From CBDDFV01 sp965227335 (GTDB lineage Bacteria; Planctomycetota; Phycisphaerae; Phycisphaerales; SM1A02): DNA of 64,000 nucleotides. Position 1 is the stretch's first letter, and each line of letters opens with the position of its first letter. Location of the stretch: contig CBDDFV010000006.1 of assembly GCA_965227335.1 (NCBI GenBank), positions 62,001-126,000 on the forward strand, given 5' to 3'. Under the pieces are notes generated by a model, which was given only the letters and a program-made list of their open reading frames with translations, was not told the origin of the DNA and did no database searches. Below, piece by piece: positions 35,187-43,811 of the stretch. A program made the position numbers and the translations under genes.

Positions 35187-37659
35187 TCACGGTTCCGGAT
35201 CGCCGGCGGGAGCGGGGCGCTTCGCCCGCCACTCGTCCGCCAGATGAGGCCGCCCCCAGACCTCGTAGAGTGGGACGATGTAGTCGATGAGCCGCAACGT
35301 CCGTCGATTGTCGACCCCGAGCAGTCGCTCGTAGATGGCGTACGACTCGAGAAAGCCCTGCTCGGCCTCGTCATAGCGCTGCTGCGCCTGTCTCGTCACC
35401 GCCAGATTCTTCAGCGTGTTCGCGAGTTCGTACTCATCCGTCTCTCGAAACACGTCGATCGACCGCCGGTAGTGGTCCTCGGCCTTGTCGAACTCTTGTC
35501 GCTCGTGCAGCAGCGTGCCGATCGTCTGCGTCACGCTGGCGACGGGTACGCTGCGCTCACCGTACACCTCGGTCAAGATGGCAAGGACCTCGGCGTATAT
35601 CGTCTCCGCCTCAGCGAGCCGACCTGCGTCGTTCAGCGTGATGCCGAGGACGTAGAGAAGCCGCGCGGTGTGCTGGTGGCGGGGACCGAATGTGCGACGG
35701 CTTATCTCGATCCCGCGTTCGAGCGTGGCGATCGCGGCGTCCGTGTTTCCAAGCTGGTTGTAGGCATTCCCGAGACCGTGCAGGAGTTCCGGAATCTGGG
35801 CGTGATCGTTCCCCAGCGCACGGCGGCGGATGTCGATGGCGGCCTCGTAATGATGCGCGGCGTCTTCGACTCGTCCCTCGCGCTCGGCCAACAGGGCGAG
35901 CGTCTGGTGTGATTCCGAAAGATCGACATGGTCCGGCCCAAGCAGCGCCTTGCGCATGACGAGACTCTGCTCGGCCAGTCGCCGTGCTTCGTCGAACTCG
36001 TTCAGATCTCGTTGCGCCCGCGACAACAGGTCAAGACTCGCAGCGATGTCCGGGTGTGCAGCGCCGTGAAGACGGCGCCGCATGGCGAGCGACGCCCGGT
36101 AGTGCTCGGCGGCTCGGGCCGTCTTCTGATCGTAATGATGGGCCTCGCCCAGGTGATGGAGCGAACGAGCGAGATCCGGATGATCGCCCCCGAACGCCGA
36201 CTCCCGGGCCTCCACCGCCGACTCCAGCACGGGCGTCGCCTCCCGGAACAGACCGAGGTTGACGTACACCCGTCCCATGGTGTGGAGCAACTCGCCACGC
36301 ACCCGAGGCTGATCGGCGAACTGCCCTTCAATGATCTCGACGCCGCGGTCGAGGACTTCCCGGGCCGTCACGGCGTTGCCGCGCGACGCGCTCGGATCGG
36401 GGATCTCGAAGAGGTCGATCATGAAGGCGAGCGCGGCGTCGGAAGTCTGACGCTCCACGTCGGATGCTGCGCGAGCTCGCGAGGCCGTCACGGCGAAGGT
36501 CGTCGAGAGGACCGCCCCGACCAGGAGCACGAAGAACGCCATCGCGACGCCGCCGACGAGTCCGCGGTTGCGGGCCGCGAACTTCCGAAGCTGGTACCAC
36601 GTGCTGGGCGGTCGAGCTCGGATCGGCTCGTCGTCGAGGTGACGGCGGATGTCCGCCGCGAGTTCGGCCGCGGATTGGTAGCGGCGCGTCTTGTCTTTCT
36701 CCAGCGCCTTGCCGACAATCGTCTCGACGTCGCCGCGCAGCGTGCGATTCACGGTGCTGAGGGCGGCCGGGTCTTCCTCGCGGATGACACGCACGGCTTC
36801 GTGAATCAGCTTCTTCTGAAGATCGTAGGGCATGCGACCGGCGAGGAGTTGATACGCGACGACGCCGAGACTGTACACGTCGCTTCGACTATCCAGTTCG
36901 TCAGGATCACCCGCCGCCTGCTCCGGGCTCATGTAGGGGATCGTGCCGATGAGTTGTCCGATGTCCGTCCGCAGCGTCGCCGTCTGCACGTCGCCGTCCG
37001 TCGCGCGCGCGACGCCGAAGTCGAGAATCTTCGGCTGTCCCAACGCGTCGACGAGGATGTTGCCGGGCTTGAGATCGCGGTGGATCACGCCGCGTCCGTG
37101 GGCGTGCTGCACGCCATCGCAGATTCGCGAGACCAGTTCGAGGCGTTCTCTCGTCCCCAGCCAATGCTGTTCGGCGTAGGCGGTCAGCGTCTGGCCGCGG
37201 ATCAGCTCCATGGCGAAGTACGGCTGAGGGCCCGAGCCGTCATCGAACGTTCCGGCCTCAAAGACCTGCGCGATCGCAGGATGCTGCAAACGTCCGAGCA
37301 GTTGAGCCTCGTACTCGAAACGGCGAAGCGCCGCGCGGGAGGCGACGCCCGGGTTGACGACCTTCAGCGCGACCACGCGACGCGGGCTCTCCTGTTCGGC
37401 CTCATCCCATGCCGCCGGCTTCGATCTTCCTCAGAATGCGATAGCCGCCGACCGATGCGGGGAGCACGGCGGCGAAGGCGGATCGATCGAGCGGGCGGGT
37501 CTTCGCCTGATCATGCGCAAGCATGCCGCGCACGTCGGACTCGAGCGCCGCGTCGCCCGCGCACCGTGCGCGAATGACGGCGTCGCGCTCGTCACCCTCG
37601 CACGCCGCGGCGGCGAGGAAGATCTCCTCGGCCCGCTTGAATCGCTCCCGTTCATCCAT
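35187..37659 (-). pseudogene. Ser/Thr kinase with TPR ectodomain, broken in the glycine loop
   Basis: From ATG 37659 the frame reads the shared N-terminal helical motif and YRILRKIEAGGMG, then meets TGA at 37404-37402. The next frame resumes at once with EAEQESPRRVVALKVV and continues for over 720 residues. That part has HRDLKPGN, DFG, YMSPEQ, a hydrophobic segment and TPRs to 35187. Compared with GGMGVVYEA in the kinase at 31100, the codons for VVY are reduced to a single base, an 8-nt loss that both shifts the frame and removes the conserved Val of the glycine loop. A shorter product could start at GTG 37376 but would lack the loop. Kinase activity is therefore unlikely unless the sequence is wrong here. 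It overlaps the upstream sigma factor gene by 8 nt. Confidence 0.8.
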
Positions 37660-38179
37660 CGGCGTCTTCCTCGCTCAGTTCGCGATACAGCCAGGCCCGC
37701 GCGACTCGCCATTCGTTGGAGGCGAGCGTCCGCGAGATGCCCAGCGCCTCGGCCGCCTGTTCGCTGGTCAGACCGACGAAGAAACGAAGCTCAACGAGGC
37801 TCGCCTTTCGCTCGTCGAGGGCGGCGAGTCGGTCCATGGCGGCGTCGAGCGCCTCGACATCCACGGTTTCTTCGGAGCCGGAGGCGGTGACGGCCCCGTC
37901 GAGCGTGATCCGGCGCCATCCCCCGCCGCGCTTCTCACGTCCACGCGCTCGGGCGTGGTCGACGAGGATGTTCCGCATGGCTTTGGCGGCCAGCACAAAG
38001 AACTGATCCCGGCTGCGTCCTTCCGCCACGTTCGCGTCCGCCAGCCGCGCGTACGCCTCATGCACGAGCGCCGTGGGCTGCAGGGTGTGGTCTGCCCGCT
38101 CGTCCTTGAAATATCGCCCCGCCACGGCTCGCAGTTCGCGGTAGACCCGAGGCGTGAATTGGTCAGGCGAGCCGGTCAC
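37652..38179 (-). CDS. ECF-type sigma factor paired with a (broken) kinase
   Basis: 175 residues from GTG 38179. Region 2 has TLQPTALVHEAYARLADANV and FFVLAAKAMRNILVDHAR. The KRGGG segment follows, and region 4 has LTSEQAAEALGISRTLASNE. A perfect TATAAT lies only 7 bp before the GTG, so the mRNA may start at or next to the start codon. The frame is open further upstream, but the added residues are not sigma-like. The end overlaps the kinase start in ATGGATGA, the same junction as the pair at 8035. The sigma factor itself looks intact although its kinase is not. Confidence 0.85.
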   Translation of the reverse strand: MTGSPDQFTPRVYRELRAVAGRYFKDERADHTLQPTALVHEAYARLADANVAEGRSRDQFFVLAAKAMRNILVDHARARGREKRGGGWRRITLDGAVTASGSEETVDVEALDAAMDRLAALDERKASLVELRFFVGLTSEQAAEALGISRTLASNEWRVARAWLYRELSEEDADG

Positions 38180-38186
38180 GCCGCCG

Positions 38187-38192
38187 ATTATA
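38187..38192 (-). promoter_or_regulatory. TATAAT -10 box giving a near-leaderless mRNA
   Basis: An exact TATAAT on the minus strand with 7 bp to the GTG start of the sigma factor gene. No good -35 hexamer lies 16-18 bp upstream. GGTTTTCTTCG, found just upstream, also occurs before the sigma factor gene at 30510 (near 30422) and could be a shared control element. Confidence 0.4.
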
Positions 38193-38257
38193 CGACCGAA
38201 TCGAAGAAAACCGAGAAACCGGTGAGCGCGCGACGAGCCGACAGCGCCCTTCAGTTT

Positions 38258-38277
38258 GGCGGGAGATCGTTCCCGCC
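38258..38277 (+). promoter_or_regulatory. Hairpin in the leader of the beta-helix dockerin gene
   Basis: GGCGGGA pairs with TCCCGCC around GATCGT, 20 bp before the start codon and just upstream of the ribosome site. It could affect translation or mRNA stability; role inferred. Confidence 0.35.
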
Positions 38278-38297
38278 TCAACCACGGAGGCGCCATC

Positions 38298-39680
38298 ATG
38301 CGTTCCCAGCTTATGACCGTCCTCAGCGTTCTCGCGATCTTTCCCACCGCCGCCCTGGCCGAAACCTGGTCCGTCCCGTCGGACGCGCCCACGATCCAGA
38401 TCGCCATCAACCTCGCATCCGACGGCGACGAGATCGTGGTCGCGCCCGGCGTGTACTTCGAGACCATCGACTTCGCCGGCAAGACGCTCACGATTCGCAG
38501 CACGGCCGGACCGGAAGCCACCACGATCAACGCACTCGGCCAGTTCGACTCGGTGGTCCACTGCATCTCCGGCGAGGGGCCCGAGACGATGCTCATGGGC
38601 TTCACACTCCGAAACGGCGACGCCACCGGCGGCGTCGGCGAAGACCGCGGCGGCGCGATCTTCGTTCAGAACGCCAGCTTGACCGTCGTCGACTGCGTGC
38701 TCGTCGACAATGTTGCGACCTACGGCGGTGCGATCTACGGCAACGGGGCGTCGCTCGACCTGTCCGGCTGCATCTTCACCGAGAACACTGCTGGCAACAG
38801 CGGCGGCGCGGTGTACGTGAACGACAGCAGCAGCCTCTTCATCAACAGCTGCACCTTCAATCTGAACGCGTGCCTGATCACGACCGGAGGCGCGCTTCGC
38901 ACCAACGGCGGCGACGCGGTCATCACCAACTCGACGTTCACGAACAACAGCAGTCCGGACTACGGCGGCGCCGTCGGCTTCAGCGTCGGTACGCCCGCCG
39001 TGATCGCCCGATGCGTCTTTGCCGGCAACCACGCGGGAGACGGCGACGCCGCAGGCCGCGGGGGCGCGATTTCCACCGGAAACGGCAGCCCCCTGACCAT
39101 CACCGACTCGCTCTTTCACGCCAACGCCGCCGATCAGTACGGCGGCGCACTCTACGGCAAGCACCCGATGTCGGTGCGCGGCTGCACGTTCGCCGGCAAC
39201 AGCACCGGCAGCGGCGTCGGCGGCGTGTCCAGCGGGTCGTCCGGCAGCGACGCCGCGTTCGTCAACGTCATCGCCGCCGGAAACGGGGCGAGCCCGATCA
39301 CCGGGCCGAACGCGGTGAGCTACAGCTGCGTCGAAGGCGGCCACGCCGGCCCCGGCAACATTGACAGCAGCCCGATGTTCGCTGACGCGGCGAATGGCGA
39401 CTTTCGACTGCAGCCGGGTTCCCCGTGCATCGACGCCGGCGACACGACGGGCATCACCAGCGCCTATCCGCTCGACCTCGACCAGGCGCCGCGAGCCGTC
39501 GACGACCCGGCCGTCGACGACACCGGGCTGCCAATGCTCAATCTCGCGGTCGACATGGGCGCGTTCGAGCGCCAGCCCGCCCCGCCCCTCGATCCGTGTC
39601 CGGGCGACGTCAACGACGACGGCATGATCAACGCGGCCGATCTCGCTGAGGTGCTCGCCGGCTGGGGCGCGTGTCCCTGA
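38298..39680 (+). CDS. Secreted beta-helix protein with half dockerin
   Basis: 460 residues. ATG 38298 follows ACGGAGG at 7 nt. The signal peptide ends near ALA (residue 21). Residues 25-380 form a right-handed beta-helix that begins TIQIAINLASDGDEIVVAPG. It has repeated YGGA, GGAI and FTENTAGNSGGAVYV phrases typical of secreted polymorphic-outer-membrane-like helices. A conserved closing segment follows (GSPCIDAGD, then DLDQAPR and DMGAFER). A single dockerin-type repeat (DVNDDGMINAADLAEVLAGW) ends the chain, whereas most other dockerin proteins here have two or three. Predicted cell-surface or matrix protein. Confidence 0.86.
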   Translation: MRSQLMTVLSVLAIFPTAALAETWSVPSDAPTIQIAINLASDGDEIVVAPGVYFETIDFAGKTLTIRSTAGPEATTINALGQFDSVVHCISGEGPETMLMGFTLRNGDATGGVGEDRGGAIFVQNASLTVVDCVLVDNVATYGGAIYGNGASLDLSGCIFTENTAGNSGGAVYVNDSSSLFINSCTFNLNACLITTGGALRTNGGDAVITNSTFTNNSSPDYGGAVGFSVGTPAVIARCVFAGNHAGDGDAAGRGGAISTGNGSPLTITDSLFHANAADQYGGALYGKHPMSVRGCTFAGNSTGSGVGGVSSGSSGSDAAFVNVIAAGNGASPITGPNAVSYSCVEGGHAGPGNIDSSPMFADAANGDFRLQPGSPCIDAGDTTGITSAYPLDLDQAPRAVDDPAVDDTGLPMLNLAVDMGAFERQPAPPLDPCPGDVNDDGMINAADLAEVLAGWGACP

Positions 39681-39723
39681 TGATCTGTCCCTGATGATCG
39701 CAATGCTCACCGTCGCGATTCGA

Positions 39724-39746
39724 GGCCGCCCGCTGGGGCGGCCTTT
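39724..39746 (+). terminator. Rho-independent terminator of the beta-helix gene
   Basis: GGCCGCCC at 39724-39731 pairs perfectly with GGGCGGCC at 39736-39743 around GCTG, followed by TTT. Confidence 0.75.
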
Positions 39747-39764
39747 ATCGTCTCAAGCAGCGCC

Positions 39765-39868
39765 CCCTCGTAATTCACGTTGGCAACACTGCGGCGCCGG
39801 ATCGCAAGTATCGTTGATGCACCGACTTACGGCATTCGGCACACCTTCCTTGCACTAGCGCTTCCCCG
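39765..39868 (+). repeat. Dispersed ~100-bp repeat, copy B
   Basis: Matches copy A (34628-34730) as described there. One frame of this copy reads YGIRHTFLALAL, which looks like the Arg-His box of tyrosine recombinases, while copy A is degraded at the same place. It may be the 3' relic of an integrase gene. Confidence 0.55.
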
Positions 39869-40083
39869 CATACCCCGGCTGAGGCCGGCAGTATCGTCCC
39901 GCAAGGCTAACTGCCAATCTCAGCAATGACTTGCAGCACCCGAAGGCTCAGGCCAAGGGGCCCGAAGTGCTTCGCGGGCGTCACACGCGCGGCGGATACC
40001 CCGTTGAGAAGGGCAGGACGGTCTCTCCATTGGTCGGAGGCTTGACCGCTCACGCCGCCCCACCCAAATAAAGGGGAGTCACA

Positions 40084-41325
40084 ATGGCCACTTCACTCGC
40101 CCGGACAATCTGTCGCCTGATGCCGAACGGCGGCTCCGTCGAGCGCGGCTGCGTCCAGCCGTTCCTCATCTTCTTGGCCCTGTACTTCGCCGTCGGCGCT
40201 ATCGCCCGGACGGCCGACGCCAACCATGTCGATGTCGTGCAGAAGGCGCTCCCCGCGACGGCCGCCGTCGATATCTTTGACTCTGAAGACCGCAAGCTTA
40301 GCGTCGGCAGCGGCTTCTTTGTTGAGAATGGCGTGCTGGTTACCAACCACCACGTTATTGACGATGCTGTCAAGGCCCGGGTGCGCCTCCCCGACGGGAC
40401 ATCCGCCTGGATCACTCGGATCATCAGCAAGAGCAAGACCGACGATCTGGCACTCTGCCAGATCGACATGTCACGGGGATTCAACCACGGAGTCCTTCCG
40501 GTTTCTGCCAAGACCCCCCAAGCTGGCGAACGCGTGATCCTGATTGGGACGCCGTGCGGCATGGCATGGACTGTGTCGGACGGGATGGTGACCGGCCTGC
40601 GCTCGATCAAGGGTCGGCCCCCGGCGCTGCAGCACTCGGCCGCGAGCTATCCGGGAAGCAGCGGCGGGCCTCTGCTCAACACGAAGGGTGAGGTGGTTGG
40701 CGTGATGACCTTCGCGATGAAGGAGGCGCAGACCCTTAACTTCGCCATCCCGGCGAACCGAGTGCACCACCTCCTGCTCTCGCGGCCGGTGCGTCTGGCC
40801 GATGCCCACAAGGCCTTCAAGGCGGAGAACTACACTGAATCGCTTCAAATCGCCCAACGCGTTCTTCGTCGCGAACCGAACAACCACAAGGCGCTCGCCC
40901 TCTCAGGACGATGCCACCTTCAGGTGAGCGATCCTGAACGCGCAGTCGAAGTGCTTACACGTGCAGTCCGCCTGAATCCGTCCTCGGCGAACTGGAACAA
41001 TCTCGGCGTAGCGCTGGCTCGCGGAGGAGAGCAGCAACTCGCCGCGATCTGCTACGCGAGCGCCATGCGGATCGATCCGGCCAACACCGTGGCCGCTGGC
41101 AATCTTGCCGAGGCGGACACCGGGTTGCTTCGGAACCTCGCCCCCCGCGGCTGGTCCGACACGCTCGCGAACTTCGTGCTCGACCGAGCCAGCGCGTTCG
41201 CCGACGCCCAGCCGCCTGCGATGAAGCCGCGCTCCCTGTCCGCAGGCGCACTTGAGGAGTTGCTCACCAGCAGGAACATTGTCTGGGCCCGGCAGGACGG
41301 GAAGGGCCAGCACCCGTCGCGTTAG
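40084..41325 (+). CDS. HtrA-like trypsin-fold protease with TPR repeats
   Basis: 413 residues. A hydrophobic segment at about 24-42 should export or anchor the protein. The protease domain spans about 50-225 with all three catalytic residues visible: His in LVTNHHVI (about 90), Asp in KTDDLALCQ (about 120) and Ser in YPGSSGGPL (about 193). In place of the PDZ domains of HtrA/DegP there are TPR-like repeats from about 238 to 345 (ALALSGRCHL, NWNNLGVALARGG, AICYASAMRIDP). The C-terminus is about 50 residues of unassigned sequence. ATG follows AGGGGAG. It may cut misfolded or selected envelope proteins, with substrate choice by the TPRs. Confidence 0.85.
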   Translation: MATSLARTICRLMPNGGSVERGCVQPFLIFLALYFAVGAIARTADANHVDVVQKALPATAAVDIFDSEDRKLSVGSGFFVENGVLVTNHHVIDDAVKARVRLPDGTSAWITRIISKSKTDDLALCQIDMSRGFNHGVLPVSAKTPQAGERVILIGTPCGMAWTVSDGMVTGLRSIKGRPPALQHSAASYPGSSGGPLLNTKGEVVGVMTFAMKEAQTLNFAIPANRVHHLLLSRPVRLADAHKAFKAENYTESLQIAQRVLRREPNNHKALALSGRCHLQVSDPERAVEVLTRAVRLNPSSANWNNLGVALARGGEQQLAAICYASAMRIDPANTVAAGNLAEADTGLLRNLAPRGWSDTLANFVLDRASAFADAQPPAMKPRSLSAGALEELLTSRNIVWARQDGKGQHPSR

Positions 41326-41464
41326 CCGGCCGCGCAGCCTCTTTCGCAGCCCCGGAGGTCGACTCGGCGCCACGACGAGTGACGGCGCAGAACATGAAAC
41401 GGTCACTCCCGGCCGCGAGACGCGTGACACACATAACAAACGCCCTCCAACCGGGAGCCCCCTA

Positions 41465-42706
41465 ATGCACCACTTCTCGACTCGACTCCTCGGCCAAGGC
41501 ACGGCAGCCCTGCTGGCTTGTCTTCCCGGCTGGGGGTGCCAGATTGAGCCGCTTGGCGCGATCGAAACTGGCCGTCCCGACCCTCGTGAGTCCGTCCACC
41601 TGGTTCTGAGAACGGTCGAAGCGACGGCCCGTTCAGAAACTCGAGCGGAACTGTCCGGCTACCGGGGCGCGACCGCCATCATGTGGGGCGCGGCAGACGG
41701 TGCATTCGTGTTGTCCGGCGAGCGGCTGAGTCCGGGCAACGGATTCCTGAGTCAGACCCAGTTGGCGGGCGTCATGCCGAGGGAGGTGGAAGGCCAGAGC
41801 CGTCACTTGACATACTCCGGGATCGGAGAGCCGAGCCACTCGGCCCCGCTGCCGCCGGGTCCTCCGGTTCACTTCGACTGGATCTTCGAGCGATCCCAAA
41901 CCAATGGCGTTCGATACGCCGCCGGCTACAGCCCCAGCGGCGGCGACCGGACCAAGGTCACACTCTCGGTGGAAGACCCCACTCACCGGCCGCGCAGCGT
42001 GTCCTGCTCCGGCCGCCAAGCGGATATCGGGCACGCGACGACTTTCTGGTCTCCCACCGGAGAAGCCGCAACGCCCGCGTTCTCACTCGATCCGGTCCCG
42101 CCTCACCACATCCGACTCGTGCTCTCTCGAGAGATTGTCCACGAGGCAGAGGATGGTCTTGGTCCCTTCGCTTCCTTGGAGGTCCGCGCGGCTCGAGAAT
42201 CGGCCGTGCGGTTGCCTGCAATGGAAACGGGGGCGCTGGACTTGGGCGTTGTCGCGACGCCGGACCATTTGAGCGCCTTGCGTCATCCACAGCTTCCGCT
42301 TGTGGCAACGACCGAGCGGCTGGCCGACAAGGTGATCCCCGACGAAGACGATACGTGGCTTCAGATTCACGAAGGCCCCTCCAGCCTTCGCGTGCCGGGC
42401 CTGATTCCCTTGGCGTGGCATCCGACATCGCCAGTCTTGCTTGCCATGGACCATGGGCCGCCATGCGACTCGTCGGCACGCCTGAAGTTCGTCCGTATCC
42501 CTCGCTCGCTGCGAACGTGGGAAGTTGGGCAGCCCGACCCTCTTGTGGCCCGCGACGCGGGCGCCTCAGCGGCAATCACGCTTGAGATCGACCTGGCTGC
42601 GGAGGTGCGATGGAGCGTCGATGGAACCACCGTTACGGTGGGCGACACCCCGATCCGAATCTCGCGCGAGTTGCTGTCGAACCCAGACGGATTGGACCCA
42701 AACTGA
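41465..42706 (+). CDS. Predicted lipoprotein of unknown function
   Basis: 413 residues from ATG 41465. The N-terminus is a signal with a possible lipobox ending in Gly-Cys (LPGWGC, residues 20-25). The rest is mixed beta-rich sequence with no motif I recognise. Start choice is from signal position; no strong ribosome site is seen. It lies 139 nt after the protease gene on the same strand and could be co-transcribed. Codon use is less GC-rich than in the dockerin genes, like its neighbours to 49700. Confidence 0.6.
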   Translation: MHHFSTRLLGQGTAALLACLPGWGCQIEPLGAIETGRPDPRESVHLVLRTVEATARSETRAELSGYRGATAIMWGAADGAFVLSGERLSPGNGFLSQTQLAGVMPREVEGQSRHLTYSGIGEPSHSAPLPPGPPVHFDWIFERSQTNGVRYAAGYSPSGGDRTKVTLSVEDPTHRPRSVSCSGRQADIGHATTFWSPTGEAATPAFSLDPVPPHHIRLVLSREIVHEAEDGLGPFASLEVRAARESAVRLPAMETGALDLGVVATPDHLSALRHPQLPLVATTERLADKVIPDEDDTWLQIHEGPSSLRVPGLIPLAWHPTSPVLLAMDHGPPCDSSARLKFVRIPRSLRTWEVGQPDPLVARDAGASAAITLEIDLAAEVRWSVDGTTVTVGDTPIRISRELLSNPDGLDPN

Positions 42707-42811
42707 CTCGAAGAGGACAATGCTGCCGCCGTGCGTCGCCTTGTCCCGGGCGCCTGTCGGGGCCACGCCTGAACACATTCAGCATCGGAGTGCGCTTCCC
42801 GAATTCGTGAC

Positions 42812-43600
42812 TCAGCGGCGACCGATCAGTTGCTTGAGCGCCTCGAGTCCCACGACGCCAAGCGCCGGCGCGAGCGTCTCACCCCACAGATGGATCTCCG
42901 CGTCAAGCAGTTCGATGTCCGTCATACCCAACTGGCTCTCCACCTCATCCGCGGGGAGTTTCTCGATCAGTCGGAGCTGAATGACGCTCCACATCATCGG
43001 ATCATCGACTGTGCCTCGCAACGGCTCCAGCAACTGAGCACGAAGCTGACCACGAAGTTGCGACACGCGCTGCCGAACATTATCTGCCGACATGCCGAGC
43101 TGTTCCGCCGCTTCCTTCGCAGTCGCCTTGCGGAGGATCACGCGGCGGACCAACTCCACCTGTATGTCCTTGAGCCCTTCGATCAGCCGCGCCTCGATCT
43201 CACGCTCGAGTTGGGCTTCACGAAGAGCGACCTCGCGATCACCGACCTCGGTCGCCGTTCCTCGCCCCCCAGCAGCCGCGATAGCTCCATCGAGCCACGT
43301 TCCGGCAATCTCGGGATGGGACATCCGCAGCGAATCGAGGATGGCGTTCAGCATCGCCTTCGTAAGGTAGTTGATCAGGTCGGCCTCCCTCTCGAACACG
43401 GCGGGTCGGCGGTGCGCTCCCTTGGCATAGACGCCATGCACGACCGTCTGCGGCGACATCTGCTGCAGAAGGCCACGTTTGCGGAGCATCGCGGTCGCAC
43501 GGTCGATCAACTCGTCATAGTGCCGACCGAACACTTCTGTGCGATCCATGTTGTCGGCGGGCGAGGACGGGCCAGGGGAAGAAGGGTCGCGGTTCGACAT
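42812..43600 (-). CDS. ECF-like sigma factor, divergent from a kinase-ankyrin gene
   Basis: 262 residues. An ATG at 43600 follows GGAGG at 5 nt. The middle has a sigma region 2-like segment (SPQTVVHGVYAKGA, INYLTKAMLNAILDSLRMSH) and a region 4 helix-turn-helix (KATAKEAAEQLGMSADNVRQ). The spacer between them is longer than usual, and about 70 residues follow region 4. It resembles the paired sigma factors but is clearly a different subgroup. The gene faces away from the kinase-ankyrin gene at 43812, sharing a 211-bp promoter region. It may be controlled by that kinase. Confidence 0.72.
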   Translation of the reverse strand: MSNRDPSSPGPSSPADNMDRTEVFGRHYDELIDRATAMLRKRGLLQQMSPQTVVHGVYAKGAHRRPAVFEREADLINYLTKAMLNAILDSLRMSHPEIAGTWLDGAIAAAGGRGTATEVGDREVALREAQLEREIEARLIEGLKDIQVELVRRVILRKATAKEAAEQLGMSADNVRQRVSQLRGQLRAQLLEPLRGTVDDPMMWSVIQLRLIEKLPADEVESQLGMTDIELLDAEIHLWGETLAPALGVVGLEALKQLIGRR

Positions 43601-43763
43601 TGAAGCCTCCGGGAGTAGTAGAAGGATAGCAGCCGCGTCCAGGACGAATCCGGCGGGCGACAGCTGCCATGGGTCTCAACGCCGCCGGACCCTACCGCGT
43701 GACGCCTGCTGTCCACAATCGTCACACGCTCTCGATCACCGTCGTTAATGCGAGTGACGACCT

Positions 43764-43793
43764 TGTTCATCATTGCCGTCGGTCCGTATATTC
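43764..43793 (+). promoter_or_regulatory. Sigma-70-like promoter of the kinase-ankyrin gene
   Basis: TTGTTC at 43764-43769 and TATATT at 43788-43793 with an 18-bp spacer. Transcription would begin near 43800, leaving a short leader with GGGAG as ribosome site. Confidence 0.45.
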
Positions 43794-43811
43794 TTGATCG
43801 GGAGTCTCGCC

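Larger units (their letters stand above)
39681..40083. other. Intergenic region with terminator and repeat copy B
   Basis: 403 bp. It contains the terminator at 39724-39746 and the dispersed repeat at 39765-39868. The last 150 bp before the protease gene show no strong promoter. The protease ribosome site AGGGGAG lies at 40072-40078. Confidence 0.5.
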
